Position numbers and translations under genes: made by a program. Below are positions 8,701 through 17,352 of a DNA stretch of 42,044 bases, piece by piece. The notes beneath the pieces were generated by a model. That model saw only the letters and a program-made list of their open reading frames with translations. It was not told where the DNA came from and searched no databases. The stretch comes from Acidobacteriota bacterium (GTDB lineage: Bacteria; Acidobacteriota; Terriglobia; Acidiferrales; UBA7541), in the NCBI GenBank assembly GCA_003224235.1, contig QHYU01000183.1, forward strand, positions 1 to 42,044. The letters are read 5' to 3'. Position 1 is the stretch's first letter. Each line of letters opens with the position of its first letter.

Positions 8701-8993
8701 GCAGCCCACCCAGTCTCCTCGCCCGACGGTGCCCTTCGTCGTTGGCTGCGCCTCCATCGGCCCCGCAGGGCGCGGCATGTCGTGCCCTAGCGCGCTTCCG
8801 CGGCCCCGCCGCTCTCCCGGTGCAGCATTGTCCCGTCCGTGAACGAGGACCCCATCGCCGCCACTCCACTGGTGCCAAATGGAGCAATTCTGCACCATTT
8901 TGCGCTTGCCTCTGCTTGGGCCACAAACCTAGAGTGGGTGTAGGCCCAGTGCTGGCAACGAGTTCGCGCCGGCTCGCGAACCAAGGAGGCGGT
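8701..8993. other. Intergenic region with palindromic repeat
   Basis: No gene is seen. It contains a copy of a dispersed palindrome, GCGCGGCATGTCGTGCCCTA at 8771-8790, related to copies at 12457-12480 and 18600-18620. Confidence 0.4.
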
Positions 8994-9494
8994 ATGTGGG
9001 GCAACAAGGAGACAGAACCAGGTACGCCAGGAGCCTCTCCGGCACCTGGCCCAGGAATTCAGAGCACGCCCAAGAACGTGATCGAAGCCGCCCGGCCACT
9101 CGTTACTCCTGCGCGGCCCACAGCTTGGCTAACCGCGGGCCTGAAAGTTAAAGGCGAAATCTCCGGCAACGAAGACCTGTACATCGACTGCACAGTTGAA
9201 GGGCCAATCTCGCTCGGGGGGCACCGCCTGACGGTAGGCCGCACCGCCGAGACTACGGAACAAATCGTGGCGCGCGAAATCGTTGTCTACGGCAAGGTGA
9301 ACGGCGACCTCCGGGCGCGGGACCGCATCGAGATCAAGAAAGACGGCTCGGTGACCGGGGACCTCGTCACGGCTCGGATCATCATCGAAGACGGCGCCTA
9401 TTTCAAAGGCCACATCGAGATTGACCGTAGCAACACGCAGGTCGGCACAGACCTGGATAGCCTTTTCTCTCGCACCATCAGCAAATCGGATTAG
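8994..9494 (+). CDS. Bactofilin (DUF583) cytoskeletal protein
   Basis: Bactofilins polymerise without nucleotide into membrane-associated filaments that organise wall synthesis, pili or chromosome segregation. This 166-aa protein has a disordered Pro/Gly-rich N-terminus (about 1-45), then the right-handed beta-helix core with regular repeats: GLKVKGEISGNEDLYIDC, GPISLGGHRLTVG, AREIVVYGKVNGDLRARDR, IEIKKDGSVTGDLVTAR, IIIEDGAYFKGHIEID. A short polar tail follows. The ATG at 8994 has a near-perfect AAGGAGG five to six bases upstream. Confidence 0.9.
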   Translation: MWGNKETEPGTPGASPAPGPGIQSTPKNVIEAARPLVTPARPTAWLTAGLKVKGEISGNEDLYIDCTVEGPISLGGHRLTVGRTAETTEQIVAREIVVYGKVNGDLRARDRIEIKKDGSVTGDLVTARIIIEDGAYFKGHIEIDRSNTQVGTDLDSLFSRTISKSD

Positions 9495-9675
9495 CTCCAC
9501 CTCGGCACCCGGCAAGAGAAAGTTTCCGAATACCTTACGCCCATAACTCAGACCCCTTGCCACACGTGTGTGGCCGGAGGGAGTCTCGCACCGCGCGAGA
9601 CGAAGTCCATAAATCGTCACCGGCCGGGCACAGCTCCCCCAGCGTCCCGGAATTGCATGCACGGATCGTCGCCCG

Positions 9676-9987
9676 TTACCTCATTGGCGCGATGGTGGTC
9701 AGGAACCGCACACCCACACCGCGCCGAAGTCCACTGAGCGAGTCGACGCTCACCACTTCCCCGAAGAACTCAGGATTGCTCATCTCCGAGGAGTACGGGA
9801 ACGTGATAAGGAGCCGCATGCCCTGGTAGTAGGCGTCGCGCCAGGTGGTGAAGTACAAACCGTCCGGCGAGGCGCTCACGGTAGCCCGAACCTCCTCGAA
9901 ATGCTTGTCAACGGGGCTGGAAGGGCGCACGCGCACCTGTCGGGCCATCTTGACGCGCCGCCTGCGGCGTTCATATTGGACGTCCAT
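9676..9987 (-). CDS. PilZ-like domain protein
   Basis: A 103-aa single-domain protein. It begins with an Arg cluster (YERRRRRVKMARQVRVRP) like the RxxxR c-di-GMP-binding switch. A beta-barrel pattern follows: ATVSASPDGLYFTTWRDAYYQGMRLLITFPY (the [D/N]xSxxG-type position is SPDGLYF), then GEVVSVDSLSGLRRGVGVRFL. It would bind c-di-GMP or a partner protein. The ATG at 9987 is supported by GGGAGGA seven bases upstream. The same domain opens the 22963 gene in this window. Confidence 0.72.
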   Translation of the reverse strand: MDVQYERRRRRVKMARQVRVRPSSPVDKHFEEVRATVSASPDGLYFTTWRDAYYQGMRLLITFPYSSEMSNPEFFGEVVSVDSLSGLRRGVGVRFLTTIAPMR

Positions 9988-10102
9988 AAGCCGATCCTCC
10001 CCTCTTACCATTATCTCCAACCGGAGCGGGCTCTGTCCCCTCATGCCACGGATCAGATACTAGTGCCGTTCCACCTATTTGAGCCCTCCGCCGCCTGAAT
10101 CC

Positions 10103-10164
10103 TCGATCACCTGGCTGCATCGCTCCGTCATCTTCGATCACGTGGCTGCATCGCTCCGTCATTC
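10103..10164. repeat. Two-copy tandem repeat, 31-bp period
   Basis: TCGATCACCTGGCTGCATCG at 10103 recurs as TCGATCACGTGGCTGCATCG at 10134, with following CTCCGTCAT in both copies. The second copy runs directly into the REP-like element at 10158. Confidence 0.7.
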
Positions 10165-10211
10165 CGAGGCCCGACGTTTTCTGTCGGGCCGCGCGACGGG
10201 CTCGGGATGAC
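10158..10211. repeat. REP-like palindromic element, copy 1
   Basis: Bounded by GTCATTCCGAG and CTCGGGATGAC, with an inner CCCGACGTTTTCTGTCGGG hairpin. It is a shortened version (54 nt) of the elements at 11741-11824 and 12304-12387; the middle AATCTCTCAGAGAGATCCCT segment is missing. Confidence 0.7.
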
Positions 10212-10272
10212 ACCCGTGCGCTGGTGGTAGAATCTGCCCCGCTTTCCCCATCCCAGTTTCAAGGAGCGTCTT

Positions 10273-11625
10273 ATGCGGCAGCGATTCGCGCGGTTGGGAA
10301 TTCTTTTCTTGATGTTGGCTGGAACCTGGCTGGCTGACGGTTCCGCCGCGGCTCAGCAGTCTCGCTCGGATAGTGTGCTGGCGCTGGTGGGCGGACGACT
10401 CATTGACGGTTTTGGCGGGCCGCCGCTGGAGAACTCGGTGATTGTAGTGCGCGGAAATCGCGTCGAAGCCGTGGGCCGCCAGGGCGAGGTCGCAATCCCG
10501 CCCAGCGCGCGCGTGATCTCCACGGAAGGTTATACAGTGCTGCCCGGGCTGATGGACATGCATGTTCATCTGATGCTGCTGGGCCACGGCGACTACGATC
10601 ACTGGGATCGAACGTACCGCAGCAAATGGCGCGACGTCATCATGCCCATCGCCGCCCGCCAACTCCTCCTTGCAGGAGTCACCACCGTGCGCGACGTCGG
10701 GGCGCCGCTGGAGGATATCCTCGCGGTGCGCGACCGCATCAACCGCGGGCAAATCCCCGGGCCACGCGTCTTCGCCAGCGGGCCATTCCTGCAGAAGACG
10801 GTGCCTCCGCTGGAAGCAGACTTCCGCTGGGCGATCAGCGGCCCCGAAGACGCTCGCGCCAAGACCAAGCGGTTGATCGATGCCGGAGTGGACTTGATCA
10901 AGGTGATTGACCAGGACCAGATGACGCTCGAGGAGCTGAAAGCCATCGTGGAGACAGCGCATGCCGCCGGCAAGCACACTGTCCTGCACGCCCACCGCGC
11001 GGAGGAAATCCGGCAGGGGATCCGCGCCGGGGCAGACTGCTTTGAGCACACCGGGTTGGCTACCCAACCTGGCTATCCCGACGATGTCCTGGCCATGCTG
11101 CGCGAGCGCAACGCCACACTCTACTGGTGTCCCACCATCGAAGGCCTGTATCTCTACCCGTACACGGTGGACCAGTTCCCCGCACGACTCGATGACCAGC
11201 GCCTGAAAGCCGATCTCCCGCCCGATATCTACGAAGACGTGCGGCGCTCGCTCGATCACCCCGAACGGTTGCCTTACTTCCAACTCATCCGCCGCCGCGT
11301 GCCCACCCTGGCGAATAAGTTCGCCCAGTTGCGCACCACCGGCGTCACGCTGATCACCGGAACCGACTCCGGCATCCCCATGAACTTCCACTTCGACTCC
11401 ACTTGGCGGGAACTGGACACCTTTGTCCGTCTGGGAATGGACCCCATGGACGCCATCCGCGCGGCCACTTTCTGGCCGGCGAAGCTGCTCAAGCGCGACG
11501 ACTTGGGCACGATTGCTCCCGGGAAGGCTGCGGACATCATTGTGGTGGATGGCGACCCGCTGCGCGCGATGGAGTCTTTGCGCCACCTCGTGCATGTGGT
11601 GAAAGACGGCGTCGTTTACAAATAG
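10273..11625 (+). CDS. Exported metal-dependent amidohydrolase
   Basis: A 450-aa amidohydrolase-superfamily enzyme with a signal peptide (FARLGILFLMLAGTWLA, cleavage near AAAQQ), so it should act in the periplasm or outside. Metal ligands visible in order are HVHL near residues 97-99, a Lys candidate for carboxylation in DLIKVID near 211, His in LHAHRAEE near 240, His in DCFEHTG near 261, and the catalytic Asp in ITGTDSG near 362. The C-terminal beta-sandwich strand (PGKAADIIVVDGDPL) is typical of imidazolonepropionase/prolidase-like members. The substrate, an amide, peptide or lactam, cannot be assigned. The gene stands alone with a TAGAAT box at about 10229. Confidence 0.88.
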   Translation: MRQRFARLGILFLMLAGTWLADGSAAAQQSRSDSVLALVGGRLIDGFGGPPLENSVIVVRGNRVEAVGRQGEVAIPPSARVISTEGYTVLPGLMDMHVHLMLLGHGDYDHWDRTYRSKWRDVIMPIAARQLLLAGVTTVRDVGAPLEDILAVRDRINRGQIPGPRVFASGPFLQKTVPPLEADFRWAISGPEDARAKTKRLIDAGVDLIKVIDQDQMTLEELKAIVETAHAAGKHTVLHAHRAEEIRQGIRAGADCFEHTGLATQPGYPDDVLAMLRERNATLYWCPTIEGLYLYPYTVDQFPARLDDQRLKADLPPDIYEDVRRSLDHPERLPYFQLIRRRVPTLANKFAQLRTTGVTLITGTDSGIPMNFHFDSTWRELDTFVRLGMDPMDAIRAATFWPAKLLKRDDLGTIAPGKAADIIVVDGDPLRAMESLRHLVHVVKDGVVYK

Positions 11626-11740
11626 CCCGCCAGCCATTACCTGCGTGGACGAAATCTTCCACGAGTTGGTATCGCCTAACGCGAGGGCCGACCGCATAAA
11701 AGCTGTGGCTTGCCAACGGAAGGCCATTTTTTTCTGGCCC

Positions 11741-11824
11741 GTCATCCCGAGCCGAACGCGGCGGGCGAGGGATCTCTCTGAGAGATTCCTGGGTCCGACA
11801 GAAAACGTCGGGCCTCGGAATGAC
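11741..11824. repeat. REP-like palindromic element, copy 2 (inverted)
   Basis: This 84-nt imperfect palindrome is the reverse complement of copy 3 (12304-12387). It runs from GTCATCCCGAGC to CTCGGAATGAC with inner complementary CTCTCTGAGAGA. It is preceded by a T-run and GGCC that match the GGCC plus A-run after copy 3, so homology extends past the palindrome. Confidence 0.75.
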
Positions 11825-11841
11825 AAGCGAGGGGGAGACAC

Positions 11842-12441
11842 CGCGGTTGTCAACTCCGTTGAATCTCGGGGAGGCAGAAGGCAAACGGTAAGAGGCAAAA
11901 GGTGAAAAGGAGGGGGGAAACTTTTCGTAGCGCCGGCATCCCTGCCGGCAAGGATGCCCCACCCTTTTTTGTAAGTGTTGATTCCAGGGAACTTTAAGTC
12001 CAATGATTTTGTAACTGCGTATTCCAAAGGGGTTGCGGGCGCATTTTTCGTAACTGCGCATTCCAAAGGGCTTGCGAGCGCGGGCGTGGGCCAGAGCGTC
12101 ACGGGTAAGAGTAAGTCGCTCCTGCAAAGCTCTTGGCGGGCTTTGCAATTCATGTTACCTCGCCGGTAATTGCGGTCAACGGGAAAATTGCGGTATGACG
12201 AAGAAAATGCGCAAAACGCGCATTCGAAACCGGTGTGCGACCTCGCGGGTTTCGAATCGAAGTACCGCCGGCATCCTGCCGGCTCCCGGCCCTACCCAGA
12301 CCTGTCATTCCGAGGCCCGACGTTTTTTGTCGGGCCGAGGAATCTCTCAGAGAGATCCCTCACCCGCCGCGGCCGGCTCGGGATGACGGGCCAAAAAAAA
12401 TAGCCTCGGGTTAGGATTTGGCGCCGGAGTTGACAACCGCG
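11842..12441. repeat. Interval bounded by 17-bp perfect inverted repeats
   Basis: CGCGGTTGTCAACTCCG (11842-11858) and its exact complement CGGAGTTGACAACCGCG (12425-12441) bound about 600 bp without a convincing gene. Inside are a 39-bp tandem duplication (GTAACTGCG.ATTCCAAAGG at 12011 and 12050), two GCCGGCATCC(C)TGCCGGC hairpins (about 11934 and 12267) and REP copy 3. It may be a composite of repeats or a non-autonomous element. Confidence 0.55.
12304..12387. repeat. REP-like palindromic element, copy 3
   Basis: An 84-nt palindrome: GTCATTCCGAGGCCCGACG at one end, CTCGGGATGAC at the other, and AATCTCTCAGAGAGATCCCT in the middle. It is inverted relative to copy 2, which lies 480 bp upstream. 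Confidence 0.75.
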
Positions 12442-12456
12442 CTGTGTCCCGTGCGC

Positions 12457-12516
12457 GGGCACGGCGTGCCGTGCCCCTACGCGGGGCCTGTAGCCCGGGT
12501 CTTCAGACCCGGGGCT
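12457..12516. repeat. Two adjacent palindromic repeats
   Basis: GGGCACGGCGTGCCGTGCCC belongs to the same family as GCACGACATGTCGTGC at 18600. The neighbouring AGCCCGGGTCTTCAGACCCG resembles the repeat at about 2752. Both can form strong hairpins. Confidence 0.55.
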
Positions 12517-12622
12517 TTTCGCCCCCTGCGACTCAGTCACTGAGACGCGTGTTCTGCGCGCCGAGGCTGCGGCCGGGAACGCCACGCTTGTGCCGCAGAA
12601 AAAGCAATCGACCAATTGGCTT

Positions 12623-12641
12623 GTACGGCAAATTGCCGTAC
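12623..12641. promoter_or_regulatory. Operator-like palindrome of the toxin-antitoxin pair
   Basis: GTACGGCAAATTGCCGTAC is a perfect palindrome with 9-bp arms around one central base, 18 bp before the antitoxin start and overlapping the expected promoter-leader. TA antitoxins with ribbon-helix-helix N-termini autoregulate through such sites, so this is the likely operator. A smaller palindrome CCAATTGG lies at 12612-12619. Confidence 0.65.
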
Positions 12642-12659
12642 GCTTCGCTGGGAGGCTCT

Positions 12660-12965
12660 ATGGCACGACAGCAGGCAGTTAAGGCTCGGAAAAATGCAAG
12701 GAAGCTGGAGCGTCTGGAAGCCAGGGTTACTCAGGAACAGAAACGCATCATCGAGCGTGCCGCGGAGCTGCGTGGAACCTCAGTGACGGAGTTTGTGGTG
12801 GTCAGCGCCCAGCAGGCCGCGACGAAAACCATTAAAGACTTTGAAACACTGAGCCTGCGCGGTGAAGCACGCAAAGTGTTCGTGAATGCCCTGTTGAATC
12901 CTCCAGCTCCCAACGCCGCGGTGAAGGCGGCGGCACGGCGATACAAACAGCGCCTGGGGCGATAA
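12660..12965 (+). CDS. DUF1778/TacA-like antitoxin
   Basis: A 101-aa antitoxin of the DUF1778 family. The N-terminal part (about 18-60: KLERLEARVTQEQKRIIERAAELRGTSVTEFVVVSA) fits a ribbon-helix-helix DNA-binding domain; the C-terminal segment, with LSLRGEARKVFVNALLNPPAPN, is the toxin-neutralising tail. The ATG at 12660 has GGGAGG five bases upstream. It ends exactly where the acetyltransferase begins, a classic antitoxin-first TA operon, and should repress its own promoter through the 12623-12641 palindrome. Confidence 0.88.
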   Translation: MARQQAVKARKNARKLERLEARVTQEQKRIIERAAELRGTSVTEFVVVSAQQAATKTIKDFETLSLRGEARKVFVNALLNPPAPNAAVKAAARRYKQRLGR

Positions 12966-13493
12966 GTGCCCGAGCAGGCGCAGGCTCCGGAGTTCCGATT
13001 CCAGCCTCTCGGACCGCAGCACGACCGCGCAGGTTTCTCCTGCGGGATCGAAGCTCCGGACCACTACCTTCAGAAGCAAGCAAGCCAGGACATCAAGAAG
13101 CATGTCGCCGTGGCGTTGGTGCTCACGCCCGATGGCAAGACGATCGCCGGCTACTACACCTTATCGCAGTATTCCGTGGAGCTGGGCGTCGTCCCACAAG
13201 AGGCCGCGAAAAAGCTTCCGAAATACCCGGTAGTGCCGGCAACCTTGATCGGTCGTCTTGCGGTGAGCCGCGCATTCCGTGGGAGAGGGCTGGGGGAGCT
13301 GTTGCTGATGGACGCGCTGCACCGATGCCTGATGGGAACCAGGCAAGTTGCGTCGGCTGCCGTCATTGTGGATGCTAAGGACGCGCAAGCAGTGGGTTTT
13401 TACAAGAAGTACGAGTTTATGGAACTGCCGAAGATCCCCAAGCGACTGTTCCTGCCCATGGCCACGATCGTGAAACTGTTGTCTTTTTTCTAA
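12966..13493 (+). CDS. GNAT-family toxin (TacT-like)
   Basis: A 175-aa GCN5-type acetyltransferase. TacT-like toxins acetylate the amino group of charged tRNAs and stop translation. The acetyl-CoA loop RGRGLG is at about residues 105-110 after LIGRLAVSRAF, and the general-acid Tyr in FYKKYEF is near 149. The N-terminal part has the toxin-type pattern FSCGIEAPDHYLQKQASQDIKK. The GTG start at 12966 immediately follows the antitoxin stop, giving zero spacing and translational coupling. The length and motif order are normal, so the toxin looks intact. Confidence 0.88.
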   Translation: MPEQAQAPEFRFQPLGPQHDRAGFSCGIEAPDHYLQKQASQDIKKHVAVALVLTPDGKTIAGYYTLSQYSVELGVVPQEAAKKLPKYPVVPATLIGRLAVSRAFRGRGLGELLLMDALHRCLMGTRQVASAAVIVDAKDAQAVGFYKKYEFMELPKIPKRLFLPMATIVKLLSFF

Positions 13494-14004
13494 CAGCTAA
13501 AAGATAGATCCGGGGTTCGTTTCCGTTAAGTCCCGCAACTAATCTTTTTTCGAAGCATGCTGTCGATCAATAGGCTAGTCTGGTTGCCGAGGCACAGGGG
13601 TATAGGAGCCAATGAGAACATGACCTTCTCGCATTTTTTGCAATTCATTCCTGGCCGTAATCCTGAAACCACCAAGATCTTCCGCTACGCTCTGCCGCCG
13701 GATGTGGCCCAACCGACATGAAATCCAGGTAGCGAATCTCGTTGAGCTTATTGTATAATTACGGTATAAAAGAAGGTTTTGATATCGAACAAGATAAAAA
13801 TGAGTTGAGCCAGCCGCGTCTCTGCCGAGTGAAGGGTTGGCGCCGTGAAATTTGCGGCGAATACCCAAAATGCGGCAAGCCGTGGGATAATAATGTCTAC
13901 TCGAATTGCAGCGGAGTGGATCGAGGCGCATAAAAACTTAAAAACACGCTTCGGACCCCCATCTCTGCTTTCGCGCCTGCAAGGGCGCGTACCCGGTGCG
14001 TCAT
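13494..14004. other. AT-richer intergenic region
   Basis: No convincing gene. The composition is visibly AT-richer around 13740-13800, with a TATAAT at 13754-13759 and a nearby GGTATAAAAG. An open minus-strand stretch (13575-13931) has no recognisable protein features. Confidence 0.35.
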
Positions 14005-17000
14005 ATGAGTTCAGTTTCGTGGCTGCACTTGACCGATCTGCACGTTGGCATGCACGGCCAAGATTGGCTCCTGCCGAACCTCAAGGAGCTCCTTTTTGAA
14101 GATCTTCGCAGGCTGCACGATCACGCGGGACCGTGGGACTTTGTTGTCTTTTCCGGCGATGTCGCCCAGACCGGTGCCCACCAGGAGTTCGACAAAGCAA
14201 CTGAAGTGCTTCGAGACCTTTGGGCACATCTAAAAATTTTGGGTTCGACTCCGTGCTTGATCGTGACACCTGGCAATCATGATCTCGTAAGACCACTCAC
14301 CAAGGACCCGGCTCTGCGTGCTATGCTTCACTGGCATGAGGATTCACAGGTGCGGGAAGAGTTCTGGTCGTCAGCAGGCAACCCGTATCGTCAGCTCATT
14401 GCCGGCGCATTTGAGAACTTTGGTCGTTGGCATGATGCTCTTGCTATTCCAAAGCCGTCCGGCTTCTCTGCGGGCATCCTGCCTGGTGATTCTTCTTGCC
14501 TGATTGAGAAGAATGGAATTCGGGTTGGTCTGGTCTCGCTGAACTCCTCATTTCTCCAGCTGACCGAAGGGCAGTACGAAGAGAGGCTTGAGTTAGATGT
14601 TCGTCAATTGGTCTCGGCCTGCGGGGGGGACCATGTGAAATGGGCCTCGGGACTTGATGCGGTGCTGCTTGTGACGCATCATCCCCGAGAATGGCTGCAT
14701 CCTTCAGCCCAAGCCCGCTTCGACTCGGATGTGTATCCTCCGAGGCGTTTTTTTGTCCATTTCTGCGGCCACCTGCACGAAGCTGCTGCCCTAAACCTGA
14801 GCACCGGTGGGGCAGGCTTGAGGAGATTGCGTCAGGGCCCTTCGCTGTTTGGTTTGAAGTACTGGGGTGACAAGCAAGAGCGCATTCACGGGTACTCCGC
14901 TGGGCAACTGAGCCTTACGCCCAGTGAAATCGCAGAAACGATTTGGCCCAGACTGGCCCGCTTGGGATACGCCGGACACCTGCGGCTGGTCGCGGACCAA
15001 GGTTACGACCTAAATCAAAATGATGCCGTCATTTGGACCTATCCCCGCAGATCCGGGTCCGATGTCGAGCAGGGCATCCCAGATGAAGATCCTAACGTTA
15101 ATGTTTTGAGTCGTACGGACTCCGACAGCCAAAGCGCCGGCGTTTCCTTGCTCGAGGAGGTATCGGAGCACAACGCGCGAGCCGCCCTTGACCGCGTTCC
15201 CAGGATGCAGCTCGAGGTTGAACCTCATCACCGACGGATCCGCAGATTGGAGCAGGCAACGTGCGAAGAGCATCTGGAAGGGGGACGATGTGTATGGGTC
15301 CTATCGGATTGGGGCCTCGGGACAGACTCTTTTGTCGCGTCCGTCATCCTGTCTCTTGCTGAGCGAAACCGACTCAGAGACTTGGATGCGTTCGCGATCC
15401 AGTGCGATGATGCTTCGACCATTGAGAGTTTTCGTGGCCAAGTTCATCGACAGCTAGGATTGCCTCTGCAGCAGTTACTGAGCTTTGCTGTCTCCCTTTC
15501 TCAGTGTGTTCTGGTCCTTGAAAACGTTACGACAGATCTTCTCAGCGACAAACTGCCTGATAGCGGCACTACGTTCGATGATGTAATTCGGTCCATTTTG
15601 GATTACTGTCCGCAGATACGTATCATTCTCACCGCGAGATCGGTTCCCGTGAGCCGGTTCCCATATGTCACGCTCAAGGCGCTTGAACTTCCAGACGTCA
15701 GGACCTACGTACTTCACCATCGACAGGGCGGAGAGAAGCTAGCTGGTGCCGACGCCGTTGACACTCTGTACCGGCGTTCCACCGGTCTTCCGCCTCATCT
15801 CGATCGACTTCTCGAGTCTCTCAGATATGTCAACATAAGTGAACTTGCAGATTCGGAGTTTGAGGACGCTTTGGAATCTGGCCCGGTTGAAGAGGTTCCG
15901 CGGGCACTAGAGCGTGCGGTCACTGGCTTAGCGAAATCGCAGGACAGGTATACTCGGCGCAGCTTCAAACTTCTGAAGGTCCTTACCGTGCTGGCCGAGG
16001 GAGAGACTCTTCAACGGCTAAAGTATTTTGATCAGACCGATCCCTTCTACTCAAAGAACGCAAGTGAACTGGAAGCTCTACAACTGGTTCAGATCGTTCA
16101 GTTGGCCGACGCAAATCCCACTTCAACTCAAGACAATGTTGGGCCGCTGGTGAGCCGCCCGGAATCACTGCTGGTAGCACCTCGCCAGGTCAGAGACTAT
16201 GTCAGACCTTCGATCCATCCGAGGGAGTACAGCGAGATCGTAAAGCGGGGGGCAGACCTCCTCTTTGGCGTTGAATGGCGCGAAGGGAGGCTGAAAAACG
16301 CATATTTTAGGACGGCGGCCGCTGGTCAGCGAAATGAAAGAATCATTCTCAAGCACCTGTTGTCGGATGCAATTACTCGTGCGGACTCAAGTGCGCTTCA
16401 GAGGGCGGGGCAGTTGGCGGCTTGCGTGTGCGAAGGCTTGAACCGAAAAGATCGTTTCAGAGAGACCATAGTCATTGCGGAAGCAGTCCTGCCTTTATTG
16501 GAGGAATCGTCATCGATGCAAAGCAAGCTTGATGTCGCCAGCGTCCATGGTAAGGCCCTGAGGATGCTTGGTCGCCGGGAAGAGGCGATCGAAATACTAC
16601 AGCGCACATTGGACGAAGGCGGTACCCATTTGTCAAAACGCGCGAAGTCAAGCCTCTTCCTAAATCTGGCACTAGCGCATCAGGCAAACGGCGATTCTGA
16701 GGAGGCGGTTGCGGCCGCCAAGCAAGTGCATCAGTTCGGACGACCAGGATCAGGCAGTTATCTGCAGGCAGAGGCGATCATCGCCGAGGAAACCCTGAGT
16801 GAGCAAGAGTTGATCACCGAGTGGACCAAGTTAGAAAGAGTCGCCAGAGCCGGTAATCACATGACTGTTGCAAACAATATCGCCCTTGATTTGGCCAAGA
16901 GTGTCGGCACCGATGAGGCTGCGCGGCTTCGGGAGCGAGTCATCAAGTCGCCAGAAGACGGCTACAACCACATTCGAGCAGTGGTCGCAAAGGCGAAATC

Positions 17001-17352
17001 ACAACTTGCGATAGAGGCTGCCGGGACTGTCTCTTCTCACGAGAAGGCGTTGTTGGTCCAAGCGTATTCGTACCTGCACGGTCAGCGAATGCAGTCCTTA
17101 TTTGATACCTGCCACGAAGTGTTGTGGCAGTTGCTGCGATCGGAAGGCCGTTGGAATGCAGTGTTGCGCTTATTTAGGCACAGCTCATTCGTCTGGCGGA
17201 TCTACGGCAAGCTGGTTAATGAAAAGAGGTATGTCGAGGAGTTGTCTACCGCCAATTTGGATGTGCTACGACAGAGTGGTGGCTTCGCCGCCGCGGATAT
17301 AGACTACTTTGAAGGGCGTCGGTTGGAAGCCTCCGAAGTCGTTTCAGGTTGA
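14005..17352 (+). CDS. Metallophosphoesterase-STAND NTPase-helical repeat protein
   Basis: A 1115-aa multidomain protein. Residues 1-290 form a calcineurin-like phosphoesterase with all metal motifs: D11-x-H13 (LTDLHVG), SGD with D52, GNHD at 90-93, a His in LLVTHHP near 235, and GHLHE near 265. Residues about 400-640 resemble a STAND NTPase: after an R-rich linker comes VWVLSDWGLGTDSF near 430-443, at the Walker A place but lacking the GKS/T lysine, then a Walker B-like CVLVLENVTT near 500 and a sensor-like RIILTARSVP near 540. A winged-helix-like part follows, then about 300 residues of TPR-like helices. This matches effector-switch-sensor conflict proteins in which the phosphoesterase would be the effector. 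GC content looks lower than in neighbouring genes. No partner gene is adjacent. Defence is inferred from architecture only. Confidence 0.75.
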   Translation: MSSVSWLHLTDLHVGMHGQDWLLPNLKELLFEDLRRLHDHAGPWDFVVFSGDVAQTGAHQEFDKATEVLRDLWAHLKILGSTPCLIVTPGNHDLVRPLTKDPALRAMLHWHEDSQVREEFWSSAGNPYRQLIAGAFENFGRWHDALAIPKPSGFSAGILPGDSSCLIEKNGIRVGLVSLNSSFLQLTEGQYEERLELDVRQLVSACGGDHVKWASGLDAVLLVTHHPREWLHPSAQARFDSDVYPPRRFFVHFCGHLHEAAALNLSTGGAGLRRLRQGPSLFGLKYWGDKQERIHGYSAGQLSLTPSEIAETIWPRLARLGYAGHLRLVADQGYDLNQNDAVIWTYPRRSGSDVEQGIPDEDPNVNVLSRTDSDSQSAGVSLLEEVSEHNARAALDRVPRMQLEVEPHHRRIRRLEQATCEEHLEGGRCVWVLSDWGLGTDSFVASVILSLAERNRLRDLDAFAIQCDDASTIESFRGQVHRQLGLPLQQLLSFAVSLSQCVLVLENVTTDLLSDKLPDSGTTFDDVIRSILDYCPQIRIILTARSVPVSRFPYVTLKALELPDVRTYVLHHRQGGEKLAGADAVDTLYRRSTGLPPHLDRLLESLRYVNISELADSEFEDALESGPVEEVPRALERAVTGLAKSQDRYTRRSFKLLKVLTVLAEGETLQRLKYFDQTDPFYSKNASELEALQLVQIVQLADANPTSTQDNVGPLVSRPESLLVAPRQVRDYVRPSIHPREYSEIVKRGADLLFGVEWREGRLKNAYFRTAAAGQRNERIILKHLLSDAITRADSSALQRAGQLAACVCEGLNRKDRFRETIVIAEAVLPLLEESSSMQSKLDVASVHGKALRMLGRREEAIEILQRTLDEGGTHLSKRAKSSLFLNLALAHQANGDSEEAVAAAKQVHQFGRPGSGSYLQAEAIIAEETLSEQELITEWTKLERVARAGNHMTVANNIALDLAKSVGTDEAARLRERVIKSPEDGYNHIRAVVAKAKSQLAIEAAGTVSSHEKALLVQAYSYLHGQRMQSLFDTCHEVLWQLLRSEGRWNAVLRLFRHSSFVWRIYGKLVNEKRYVEELSTANLDVLRQSGGFAAADIDYFEGRRLEASEVVSG

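Noticed and set aside
10159-12153. A 664-codon open frame on the minus strand
   Set aside because: It runs antisense through the clear amidohydrolase gene and the repeat cluster, and its translation is low-complexity without any domain; high GC makes such frames common.
13575-13931. Minus-strand 118-codon frame upstream of the phosphoesterase gene
   Set aside because: No recognisable family, no RBS and uneven composition; it may hold a worn fragment but cannot be supported.
13845-14099. Small plus-strand frame overlapping the start of the phosphoesterase-STAND gene, considered as a partner gene
   Set aside because: It overlaps the well-supported gene by about 95 bp and its last third is simply the other frame of that gene.
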